Below are positions 1 through 6,917 of a DNA stretch of 18,847 bases, one piece after another. Numbering within the stretch: the first letter of the stretch is position 1; each line of letters starts with the position of its first letter. The notes beneath the pieces are model-generated. The model saw only the letters and a list, made by a program, of their open reading frames with translations. It searched no databases and was not told where the DNA came from. Source of the DNA: CAVRZY01 sp963725415 (GTDB taxonomy: Bacteria > Acidobacteriota > Terriglobia > Bryobacterales > Bryobacteraceae); NCBI GenBank assembly GCA_963725415.1, contig CAVRZY010000171.1:1-18847 (forward strand). The letters run 5' to 3'. The position numbers and the translations under genes were made by a program.

Positions 1-178
1 CAATGATTACGCCGTCGGCCGGCACCCGGTCGCCCGGACGAACCAGCAGGATCATGCCGGGCTGAAGCGCGGCCGAATCGATCTCGATTTCGACATTGTT
101 GATGATCGCGGACGCTTTCGCCGGACGCAGTTTGATCAGCTCCTCGATCGCCCGGCCGGCGCGGTCGCGCGCCGCCAA
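1..178 (-). CDS. Heavy-metal P-type ATPase, internal fragment (actuator-domain region), cut at both ends
   Basis: Read on the minus strand from 178 to 1, about 59 codons are open and give an unmistakable P1B-type ATPase segment. It begins near LAARDRAGRAIEELIKL and ends in LLVRPGDRVPADGVII, the conserved loop of the actuator domain of copper/zinc/cadmium exporters. These membrane pumps extrude metal ions using ATP. Metal-binding motifs, the phosphorylated DKTG motif and the membrane helices would lie outside the fragment, so the substrate cannot be named. The fragment ends abruptly around 165-180, where the plus strand becomes the interior of a Wzz protein, so no native 5' end is present. The family call is strong. 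Whether the piece belongs next to its neighbour is doubtful. Confidence 0.8.
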   Translation of the reverse strand, partial: MAARDRAGRAIEELIKLRPAKASAIINNVEIEIDSAALQPGMILLVRPGDRVPADGVII

Positions 179-773
179 AGACCTCAAGGCCGCCATCGCC
201 AGGTTGCAGAGCCAGATTCAAGCCAAAGATCTGGAAGTGGAGGACCGCGTCAAAGAGCAAGCCCAGCTCAAAGAGTCCATCCAAGCTTACCAGTCGCGCA
301 TCCAGGCCAGTCCGCTCATGGAACGGGAGTACGCCGATCTGACCCGGGACTACAATCTGACCAAAAGCAGGTATGACGATTTGAATTTGAAAATGTCTCA
401 GTCGGAAATCGCCACCGACTTGGAGAACCGCAACCAGAGCGCGACCCTCGAGGTGTTGGATGACGCCTCCTTGCCGGAGAAGCCCTCCAAACCCAACCGC
501 TTGCTCATCGTGGGCATTGGCTTCGGTCTGGGTCTGGTAGCGGGTGTGTTCATTACGGGAGTCAGGGAGGTGAAAAACACCTCGCTAAAGAACCTCAAAG
601 ACGCTCGGGCCTACACCAATTTGCCGGTTCTGGGCACCGTGCCTTTGCTGGAGAACGATTTGGTGGTCCGCCGTAAAAGGCGGCTGGTGTGGCTGGCCTG
701 GTCGGCCGCTTGCATGCTCGGCATTCTGGCGATGACGAGCTCGATTTACTACTATTACGCTACCAAGGTGTAG
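177..773 (+). CDS. Wzz/GumC-type polysaccharide co-polymerase, 5'-truncated
   Basis: This is the C-terminal ~198 residues of a chain-length-determinant or co-polymerase protein that spans the inner membrane twice and controls exopolysaccharide or capsule polymerisation and export. Visible in order are a long periplasmic coiled coil rich in K/E/Q, the GNVR-like segment SPLMEREYADLTRDYNLTKSRYDDL, the proline motif LPEKPSKPNR just before the membrane, a transmembrane helix (LLIVGIGFGLGLVAGVFITG), and a basic cytoplasmic stretch. A second hydrophobic helix (LVWLAWSAACMLGILAM) lies near the C-terminus. The reading frame stays open back to an ATG at 96, but codons 1-26 of that frame are antisense to the P-type ATPase and are not Wzz sequence. 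The normal first membrane helix and Wzz domain are therefore missing. The gene is followed by its usual partner, a tyrosine-kinase-like ATPase, 85 bp downstream. Confidence 0.8.
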   Translation, partial: KDLKAAIARLQSQIQAKDLEVEDRVKEQAQLKESIQAYQSRIQASPLMEREYADLTRDYNLTKSRYDDLNLKMSQSEIATDLENRNQSATLEVLDDASLPEKPSKPNRLLIVGIGFGLGLVAGVFITGVREVKNTSLKNLKDARAYTNLPVLGTVPLLENDLVVRRKRRLVWLAWSAACMLGILAMTSSIYYYYATKV

Positions 774-858
774 GAGCCTGATTGGGAGAATGTGGATTCT
801 GGAGCTTCACCACTGGCATCCACCATCCAGGACTCACCACTAGATTATTGGAGACAGG

Positions 859-1776
859 ATGAGCCGAGTTCATGATGCATTACGTCGCGCCGAACAGCAG
901 GGGGCCCCGCCCGCGGCGACGGCGGAGGTCCCGGCAGCCCCGGCCTTTGGCGCGCGCAGCCCCTTCCAGACCGAAGTCCGGAGCCCCATGGGCGTTTCCG
1001 GTGTTCTTGGAGAGGTCCGGGAGATCCCCTTCACGCCCGCTCCGGAGGCTCTACTGCTGGATAGCAACCGCCCTCAGGATGCCCCCAGCGAGGAATTCCG
1101 CAGCTTGCGAACCCGCCTGAACCATTTGCAGCACTTGCAGCCCATTCACACCGTCGTTATCACCAGCCCCTCCCCCGCCGAGGGCAAATCGTTTGCCGCG
1201 GCCAACCTGGCTCTAGCGGAGTCCCAGATGGCCGGCAATCTCACTCTGCTGGCCGACTTCGATTTCCGCCGTCCCATCATTCACAATCTGTTCCAGATCG
1301 AGCGCAGCCCGGGCGCCACCGACTACCTGCTGGGCAACGTCCCTCTCGCCCGCGCCATCCGAAAGATTGCCGGATCGAATCTGTATGTGATGACGGCCGG
1401 CACGGTTGTCAAGAATCCCCTGGAGCTGTTGAACCTTCGTGAGGTCAAGTCATTATTCGACGAGCTTCCGAGATTCTTCAACTGGGTGATCCTCGACAGC
1501 CCGCCTCTGTTGTTCTCCGCCGATGCCAACCTGCTGGGCACACTGACCGACGGCACGATCCTGGTGGTGCGCATTGGCTCTACCACCATCGACATGGTCC
1601 GGCGCGCCATGCAGTCCCTGTGCGAGAACAACGTGCTGGGCGTGGTGGTCAACGGAGCCCGGGCCGGTGAGCTGTACAGCAAGTACACGTACTACTACTC
1701 CCGCTACGGATACCACGCCAAGTCCGAGGAGGAATCGGCCTCCGAGACCCCCGAGAGTGAACCCGCCTCCGACTAA
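859..1776 (+). CDS. BY-kinase-like ATPase of polysaccharide export (CpsD/CapB/XrtA-associated type)
   Basis: This cytoplasmic P-loop ATPase of 305 residues works with Wzz/GumC to drive polymerisation and export of surface polysaccharide through cycles of tyrosine autophosphorylation. The N-terminus MSRVHDALRRAEQQG is the opening usual in exosortase- and Acidobacteriota-type homologues, followed by a proline/alanine-rich linker to about residue 60. Walker A is at 102-111 (TSPSPAEGKS, with Ala where many members have Gly), Walker A' is LLADFDFRRP (Asp133, Asp135), and Walker B is VILDSPP (Asp213). The tail carries seven tyrosines between 273 and 285, the expected autophosphorylation cluster, then an acidic end. 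Start: ATG at 859 with GGAG at 850-853 as a well-placed ribosome site. Likely cotranscribed with the preceding Wzz gene. Kinase activity is inferred from the family. Confidence 0.88.
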   Translation: MSRVHDALRRAEQQGAPPAATAEVPAAPAFGARSPFQTEVRSPMGVSGVLGEVREIPFTPAPEALLLDSNRPQDAPSEEFRSLRTRLNHLQHLQPIHTVVITSPSPAEGKSFAAANLALAESQMAGNLTLLADFDFRRPIIHNLFQIERSPGATDYLLGNVPLARAIRKIAGSNLYVMTAGTVVKNPLELLNLREVKSLFDELPRFFNWVILDSPPLLFSADANLLGTLTDGTILVVRIGSTTIDMVRRAMQSLCENNVLGVVVNGARAGELYSKYTYYYSRYGYHAKSEEESASETPESEPASD

Positions 1777-1903
1777 GCCTGGAACTGCTGATGCCGGGCC
1801 TCGTTCACCCTGGCGAAGCTTCCCCGTGTTCGCCACTGCCGGTCTCGCCGGCCGATGGACGATTCGAGTGCGCCGCGGCGCCAGACACAGCAATCGTCAA
1901 TTC

Positions 1904-1945
1904 CCCCGGCACGGTCGCTCTGAGCGCAGGCGCCGCTCGCCGGGG
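1904..1945 (+). terminator. Possible GC-rich stem-loop after the BY-kinase gene
   Basis: CCCCGGC at 1904-1910 and GCCGGGG at 1939-1945 are perfect inverted repeats around a 28-nt loop, followed by TGTTT. The stem lies in the 216-bp gap between the kinase gene and the next gene and could end the polysaccharide transcript. The loop is long and the T-run is poor, so this is only a candidate. No gene is supported in this gap. Confidence 0.22.
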
Positions 1946-1992
1946 TGTTTGGTTACGGCCACGCCGGGCTGTGTTAGGATAGGCCGTTTTTC

Positions 1993-2538
1993 ATGGATCA
2001 GAGCAACCAAGGCGGGATGTCTCCCCAGGTCTGCCGATTGCTAGCGGGCCTGGAAGCGGGCATCTGGGCGGGTCTGGCCATGCTGGCCTGGATCATGTTT
2101 GGTTCGGCTCTCTCCAACCAGCCCGTCTGGTCGGTCCCCAATCTGCTCGCCACGTTGATTTCCGGGCGCTCTTGGCGGCCAGGCTTCAGCGTCGCCACCC
2201 TGCCTGGATTGGCGCTGCTGTTGTTTACTTCCGGCCTGGTGGGGATGCTGTTTGGCGCCCTGGTGCGGGAACCTCGCAGCCGCCTGCGCGTCAGGCTGCT
2301 GGGACTGGTGGTGGGATTGATCTGGTATTATCTGTCGAGTGCGTTGTTCTGGCAGAAAGTGGGGCCCTTGCTGTCGCTGTACAGCTCATCCCAGTCCCTG
2401 CTGGTGGCTTACCTGATCTTCGGAGCCTCACTGGGCTGGTATCCCCGTCGCTTGCGCTCCCTTCAATGCCATCCCCAGACCGAACCTCCGACCGTTCCCC
2501 CGGCTGCGGACCCAGGCCCCGGTTCGCCAGAGGGCTGA
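1993..2538 (+). CDS. Small integral membrane protein of unknown function
   Basis: I do not recognise this 181-residue protein. It has about four hydrophobic segments (roughly residues 19-38, 68-92, 100-120 and 124-150), positively charged short loops (VREPRSRLRVR, WYPRRLR) and a proline-rich soluble tail from about 160. The Arg-rich loops suggest their cytoplasmic side by the positive-inside rule. The start is ATG 1993, with AGGATAGG at 1976-1983 as a plausible ribosome site. There is no signal peptide cleavage motif and no enzyme motif. It stands alone between the polysaccharide genes and bamA, with more than 200 bp on each side, so context gives no function. Its reality is supported by coherent hydrophobic segmentation rather than by homology. 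Confidence 0.6.
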   Translation: MDQSNQGGMSPQVCRLLAGLEAGIWAGLAMLAWIMFGSALSNQPVWSVPNLLATLISGRSWRPGFSVATLPGLALLLFTSGLVGMLFGALVREPRSRLRVRLLGLVVGLIWYYLSSALFWQKVGPLLSLYSSSQSLLVAYLIFGASLGWYPRRLRSLQCHPQTEPPTVPPAADPGPGSPEG

Positions 2539-2544
2539 CCGCCA

Positions 2545-2617
2545 GTTTCGCGCAAAGCCCGCAAAGACCACGCAAAGGCCGCCAAGGAATTCAATAGATT
2601 CCGGCTTTGCGCGAAAC
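2545..2617. repeat. Intergenic inverted repeat with three internal CGCAAAG units
   Basis: A perfect 15-bp inverted repeat, GTTTCGCGCAAAGCC at 2545-2559 and GGCTTTGCGCGAAAC at 2603-2617, encloses 43 nt. Within it CGCAAAG occurs three times in direct orientation (2551-2557, 2560-2566, 2571-2577), and a second short stem, GGAAT 2586-2590 with ATTCC 2598-2602, abuts the right arm. This looks like a dispersed REP-like intergenic element: CGCAAAG-unit repeats of this general kind are known from many bacterial genomes. It could also fold as a terminator-like hairpin for the membrane-protein gene ending at 2538. Confidence 0.65.
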
Positions 2618-2632
2618 GCCAGCCGGTCCCAA

Positions 2633-2662
2633 TTGTTGCGCCCTCGCCGCTTCAGTTAGAAT
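2633..2662 (+). promoter_or_regulatory. Candidate sigma-70-like promoter of bamA
   Basis: TTGTTG at 2633-2638 and TAGAAT at 2657-2662 are separated by 18 bp and lie about 100 bp upstream of the bamA start, just after the inverted repeat. The match to the -35/-10 consensus is moderate. No other good candidate was seen before the ATG at 2766. Confidence 0.3.
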
Positions 2663-2765
2663 AAGAGATTCGCATCTGCGCCGGACCGGCGATTATTATG
2701 GTGAAACCGAAGTGGCAAGCCGAACGTCTGGATAAGGGCGCAGAGTGGAGAGGAACTAGGTCTCG

Positions 2766-5682
2766 ATGACGTTTCACCGGCCCGGGCGCCTGGGGCTACT
2801 CTTCGTCTGTGTTTGCTGCCTGCTGGCCAGCGCGCAGGCGCCACCGCAGCCGCCCCCCCAGAAGAAAAAACAGCAGACCCGTTTGAAGCAGTTCCGCGGG
2901 CCGCAGAACCTGCCCAGCCGCCCGCTGCCCCGCAGGCGCCCAAGCCCCAATTGGAGACTCCCAAGGCTGCCGAAGCTGCTCCGGCGCCGCCCGGCGACTT
3001 CGTCGAGGCCATCGAGTTCCGCGGCGCTCGCCGCGTCCCCCAGGACACCCTGCGCGCCATGATTTTCACCAAGAAGGGTGACAAGTACGACGAAGAGGTG
3101 CTGCGCCGCGATTTCATGGCGCTGTGGAACACCGGCCGCTTCGACGACATCCGTCTGGAAAGCGAGCCGGGACGCACGGGCGTGATTGTCCGCTTCGTGC
3201 TTGTCGAGCGGCCCGTAGTGCGCTCCATCAAGTACGAAGGCATCAAGTCCGTCACCGTCTCGGAAATCCTGGACCGGTTCAAGGACCGGAGAGTGGGGCT
3301 GTCGGTGGAATCGCAATACGACCAGAACAGGGTGCAGCGGGCCAGCGTGGTGCTCAAGGAGTTCCTGGCCGAGCGGGGACGCCAGTACGCCAGCGTCGAG
3401 CCGGAGGTGCGCCAGATTCCCCCCTCTTCGCTGGAGATCGTCTTCCGGGTCAAGGAGGGACCCAAGGTTAAGGTCGGTAACATCGACATCCAGGGAAACC
3501 AGGTTTTCAGTGATCGCGTCGTCATCCGCGCCATGAAGGGCCTGCGGCCTATCGGCATCCCCCACTCCCTGCTTTTGGAGAATATCTTCGCCAAGACCTA
3601 CGACTCTCCAAGCTGGAGATGGACAAGGAGCTGCATCCGCGATTTCTACCAGCAGAGAGGCTACTTCACGGCCAGGGCGCTGGAGCACAAGGTCACCATG
3701 CGCGACGTGGGGGGCGGCAAGTTCCGGGTTCCCTTGTTCTACCCCAACAAGCCGGGCATCCGCGCCGACATCGCCATCCCCCTGGAGGAGGGCCGCAGGT
3801 ACTATATCAACAAGATTCAACTTCGTGGGCGTCAAGCTGTTCCGCACCACCGACCTTCCTCCAGGCCGCTTTCCAGATGAGCGAAGGAGACGTTTTCTCC
3901 ACCGCCAAGCTTCGCAAGGGCCTCGAGAACATGGGCAAGCTCTACGGCCAGTTCGGCTACATCGATTTCGTCGGGGAGCCCAGTCTCGATCCCCTTCCGG
4001 GCGCCGACAAGATCGATGTCACCATCAACGCCGATGAGGGCAAGCAGTTCTTCGTCCGCCGCATCGACTTCTCCGGCAATACCACCACCCGCGATAAGGT
4101 CATCCGCCGCGAGATGCTCATCGACGAGGGCGACATGTTCAACACCCACCTCTGGGAAGTGAGCATTCTGCGCCTCAACCAGTTGGGCTATTTCGAGACC
4201 TTGAAAGAGGAGGAGGCCGCCGACATCAAGCGCGACACCCGCACTAACACGGTAGACATCACCTTGAAGGTCAAGGAGCGCGGCAAGAACTCCATAGGAC
4301 TCACGGGCGGCGTCTCGGGCATCGCCGGCAGCTTCGTCGGCTTCAATTACTCGACCAACAACTTCCTGGGCCTGGGCGAGACGCTGTCGCTGAATTCCGA
4401 ACTGGGCGACCGCATCCGCAACGTGACCTTCGGCTTTACCGAGCCCTACTTTCTGGACCGCCCCATCCAGCTCGGCTTCACCATCTTCACCCAGCGCTTC
4501 AACTACGACCAGGGGCGCGAGGTCTCGCTGTTCAGCGGTCGCAACCTGATCCCCTTCTACGAGGCCCTGGGCAAGGACAATCTTCTCAACTACGTCTCCA
4601 ACGGCCACGGCTTCACCGTCTTTGCCAGCTATCCGTTGAGGCGCAGCTTCGCTCGGTTGGGTCTTACCTACGGTTACAGCACCTCTAAGTACCAGGTTCT
4701 GAGCACCGCCGCCAAGACCTACTTCGACTACATCAACTTCCAGGGCCTGGGCGGCCCCAATGCGCTGAGCGGCATCCGAACCAGCCAGATCATCCCGTCC
4801 TACACCTACAACACCGTGGACCATCCCATCACGCCCAGCCGGGGCAAGAGCATCTCGATTTCGATGGGCCTAGCCGGCAGCATACTTCAAGGGAATGTCA
4901 ACATGATTCAGCCCTCGGTGAGCTTCAGTTATTTCCACCCCGCCTTCAAGAAGGGGCACGTCATCGGCTTGCGCGCCTTCGGCGCCCACGTCGGCGGTTA
5001 CGGCGGAAAGGCGGCCCCGCCCTTCAACCGCTGGTACATCGGCGGCGAGCAGGACGTCAGGGGCTTCGAGATCTGGGGCGTCAGCCCCATCGCCTACATC
5101 CCCAGCGACGCCACCGTCAACGTGCTCAACGCCGACGGCTCGGCGCGCATGCAGAAAGTGATCGTCGATGGCCAGCCGCAGTTCCTGGCCGTCACCCAGA
5201 AGATTCCCATCTATCAGATGATTTTTCCGGGCGGCGACACTCAGGTGGTCAGCAACTTTGAATACCGCATCCCCATCGCCGGCCCAGTCACGCTGGCGGC
5301 CTTCTTCGACACCGGCCTGAACAAGATTCTGCGGCCCGATCAGCTCACGATGAACAAGGATCGCCTGGATCAGTTGAACGGCAGCTTCCCGCAGGCCGGC
5401 TTTGACGGCAGGGCCCGCATCGCTCCCGGAACCCAGCGGGTTCGCACTTCCACCGGCCTGGAACTCCAGGTGCTGCTGCCGGTGGTCAACGCGCCCTTCC
5501 GCCTCTACTGGGCCTACAATCCCACCATCGTGCAGCAGTTCTTGCAGCCCCCGATCGTAGCCGACCGCGCCCTGTTCCCGAACCAGGCCAGCTTCATCAA
5601 CTCGATCGCCTCGTTCGGCCAGGCTGTGCCGTTCTTCGAGAAAAGAAAGACCTTCCGGTTCACCATCGGCCGGACGTTCTAG
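2766..5682 (+). CDS. bamA: Outer-membrane assembly factor BamA (Omp85), frame interrupted by five apparent 1-base indels
   Basis: BamA is the outer-membrane barrel that folds and inserts other beta-barrel proteins. Joining the frames gives about 971 residues: a signal peptide (LGLLFVCVCCLLASAQA), a Pro/Ala linker, five POTRA domains (roughly 2996-3217, 3218-3462, 3463-3795, 3796-4040 and 4040-4283), then the barrel with FTEPYFLDRP, the loop-6 motif VRGF near 5057 and a terminal phenylalanine (GRTF). The frame changes near the C7 tract 2853-2859 (one C short), after 3604 (C missing), at 3634, 3818 and 3855 (extra C at each). Repairing these restores continuous homology such as LSKLEMDKEL-IRDFYQQRGYF and INKINFVGVKLFRTTD. 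As deposited, the longest open pieces are 2813-3880 and about 3856-5682. The start ATG 2766 has GGAGAGGA at 2747-2754. Because bamA is essential, sequencing error is more likely than decay, unless another copy exists. Confidence 0.88.
2853..2859 (+). other. Seven-C homopolymer at a bamA frame break
   Basis: A run of seven C lies directly after the bamA signal-peptide region and is followed by six A at 2865-2870. The signal peptide is in the frame of ATG 2766, while the first POTRA domain is one base off. An eighth C here would restore one continuous frame. It marks either a homopolymer sequencing error or a slippage-prone tract. Confidence 0.6.
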
Positions 5683-5683
5683 T

Positions 5684-5705
5684 GGGACATGCTTTAGCTT
5701 GTCCC
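5684..5705. repeat. GGGACA...TGTCCC hairpin, copy 1 (bamA-ompH gap)
   Basis: GGGACA at 5684-5689 pairs with TGTCCC at 5700-5705. After one T-T mismatch, GC pairs with GC around a TTTA loop. The element begins one base after the bamA stop codon. A related hairpin lies just after the downstream ompH gene (6381-6402). It may act as an attenuator or terminator, or be a dispersed palindromic element. It has no U-run behind it. Confidence 0.6.
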
Positions 5706-5726
5706 TGGCTTTTGCTATGGTATTAT
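5699..5726 (+). promoter_or_regulatory. Weak candidate promoter of the ompH gene
   Basis: TTGTCC at 5699-5704 and TATTAT at 5721-5726 are spaced by 16 bp, about 24 bp before the GTG start. The -35 box overlaps the right arm of the hairpin, so folding or factor binding there could affect it. The gene may equally be read through from bamA. Confidence 0.25.
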
Positions 5727-5735
5727 GCAGGACCT

Positions 5736-5741
5736 AAGGAG
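5736..5741 (+). promoter_or_regulatory. Ribosome-binding site fixing the GTG start of ompH
   Basis: AAGGAG lies 8 nt before GTG 5750. This decides for the GTG start, which is followed directly by a signal peptide. An in-phase ATG giving a signal peptide is not present upstream. Confidence 0.6.
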
Positions 5742-5749
5742 TCTCGTTC

Positions 5750-6379
5750 GTGACAAAAACCGCATTCAACGTGCCCCTTCTGGCATTGGGTTTCGCGTTC
5801 CTGACGTGCGCCCAGCCCCAGACCACCAAAGTGGGTATCATCCACATCCAGAACGCGATTATCAGCACAAAGGACGGGCAGAAAGCCGCCACCGAGCTGC
5901 AGGTCAGGTTCGCTCCCAGAAGCAAGGCGCTGGAGACGAAGCAGGCCGACATCGCTAGCCTCCGAGACCAGATGCAGCGCGGCAGCAACACGATGAGCGA
6001 AGACGCCAAGCAGAAGCTGGCTCGCGACATCGATCAGAAGACCCGGGCCTTCAATCGCGACACCGAAGACGCGCAGACCGAGTACGACCAGGAGCAGCAG
6101 AAGATCCTGCAAGAACTCGGCCAGCGCATTATGGCGGTCATCGACAAATATGCCCGCGACAACGGCTATGCCGTGATCCTGGATGTCAGCTCGCCGCAGA
6201 CGCCGGTGTTGTACGCGGCCAATGGTATCGATATCACTAACGACATCGTGACCCTGTACGACAGGAACGCTCCCACGGCGGTCCCCGCCGCCCCGGCTTC
6301 CCGCCCGGCGCCCAGCGTCAGCAGGCCCTCGTCCCCCATCCCGGCCGCCAAGCCGCCCAGTGCGGTCAAGAAGCCCTGA
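5750..6379 (+). CDS. OmpH/Skp-family periplasmic chaperone
   Basis: This is a periplasmic holdase that keeps unfolded outer-membrane proteins soluble on the way to BamA. Translation from GTG 5750 gives 209 residues: an N-terminal hydrophobic signal segment (about 8-21), the family opening KVGIIHIQNAIISTKDGQKA at 27-46, a long charged alpha-helical coiled coil (about 55-125), then the returning strand and helix segment RDNGYAVILDVSS. From residue 173 to the end there is an extra Pro/Ala/Ser-rich tail with a basic end (VKKP) that the short E. coli Skp does not have. It lies 67 bp downstream of bamA, a conserved pairing that supports both calls. Skp itself acts as a trimer, which is not verifiable here. 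The gene symbol skp would be an over-specific transfer. Confidence 0.85.
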   Translation: MTKTAFNVPLLALGFAFLTCAQPQTTKVGIIHIQNAIISTKDGQKAATELQVRFAPRSKALETKQADIASLRDQMQRGSNTMSEDAKQKLARDIDQKTRAFNRDTEDAQTEYDQEQQKILQELGQRIMAVIDKYARDNGYAVILDVSSPQTPVLYAANGIDITNDIVTLYDRNAPTAVPAAPASRPAPSVSRPSSPIPAAKPPSAVKKP

Positions 6380-6380
6380 G

Positions 6381-6402
6381 GGGGACAGCTCAGCCGGTCC
6401 CC
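6381..6402. terminator. GGGGAC...GTCCCC hairpin, copy 2 (ompH/nudix convergent end)
   Basis: GGGGAC at 6381-6386 and GTCCCC at 6397-6402 form a perfect 6-bp stem around a 10-nt loop containing the AGC of the related element at 5684. It sits between the ompH stop and the end of the convergent Nudix gene, overlapping the last codons of the latter. A bidirectional terminator role fits the position. The poor U-run leaves this uncertain, and it may simply be another copy of a dispersed hairpin. Confidence 0.45.
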
Positions 6403-6917
6403 AAACGCCGCCAGGCCAGGATTCCGATCAGGGTCTTGGCGTCGATGATCTTGCCGGCGCGGACCCAGGCGTCCAGCTCTTTTCCAGTGAACCAGCGGCA
6501 CTCGATTCGCTCATCTTCCATCGGCCGTGCGGCGCCCCTCACCAGATCCGTAGCCAGGAAAATGGTCATCTTCTCGGTGAGGAAGCCCGGGCTGGCAAAG
6601 AAGGAAATCAGCTTCTTCCAGCGCCGGGCACGGTAGCCCGTCTCCTCGAGCAGCTCACGCCGGGCTGCCGCCAGCAGGTTTTCTCCTTCATCGACGCGGC
6701 CCGCCGGCAACTCCCATAACTTGGCCCGGGCCGCCAGGCGGTATTGCCGCACCAGCAGTACTCGGTTCCTGTCGTCCACCGGCATCATCACCGCCGAACC
6801 GCAGTGGTGCACAATGGCCCGGTGGATCTCCACGCCCCCCGGCTCGATGGCATGATCCTCGGTGACTCTAAAAACCGAAGTCTCACAACACAGTCGCGAA
6901 GAGAGAAGTCTGATCAC
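6390..6917 (-). CDS. Nudix hydrolase, ADP-ribose pyrophosphatase-like
   Basis: A cytoplasmic enzyme of 175 residues expected to hydrolyse a nucleoside diphosphate linked to another group, most likely ADP-ribose to AMP and ribose 5-phosphate. The Nudix box is complete at residues 73-95 (Gly73, Glu79, Arg87-Glu88, Glu91-Glu92, Gly94), giving the metal site. SPG at 109-111, about 15 residues beyond the box, is the feature that usually marks ADP-ribose pyrophosphatases. The N-terminal VFRVTEDHAIEPGGVEIHRAIVHH is the usual strand pair before the domain. The start is a GTG overlapping the stop of the upstream M16 gene by 4 nt (GTGA), so translation is probably coupled. It is the last gene of a four-gene minus-strand operon. 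Substrate choice is inferred. Confidence 0.85.
   Translation of the reverse strand: MIRLLSSRLCCETSVFRVTEDHAIEPGGVEIHRAIVHHCGSAVMMPVDDRNRVLLVRQYRLAARAKLWELPAGRVDEGENLLAAARRELLEETGYRARRWKKLISFFASPGFLTEKMTIFLATDLVRGAARPMEDERIECRWFTGKELDAWVRAGKIIDAKTLIGILAWRRLGTG

Noticed and set aside
96..176. N-terminal extension of the Wzz frame starting at ATG 96
   Set aside because: These codons are the antisense of a clear P-type ATPase segment and show no membrane helix or Wzz domain.
2774..3850. 358-codon open frame on the minus strand opposite bamA
   Set aside because: It is antisense to well-supported POTRA sequence, is of low-complexity composition, and reflects high GC third positions.
3604..3855. 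Programmed ribosomal frameshifting in bamA
   Set aside because: Several shifts of both signs would be needed, no slippery heptamer or stimulatory structure is evident, and one pair simply compensates.
3832..4824. 330-codon minus-strand frame opposite the bamA barrel
   Set aside because: It is opposite conserved Omp85 coding sequence and its translation has no recognisable domain.
5737..5760. Lipoprotein signal (lipobox) in the OmpH protein around its Cys20
   Set aside because: The residues before the cysteine (F-L-T) do not fit the usual L-[AS]-[GA]-C pattern, so an ordinary cleaved signal peptide is more likely.
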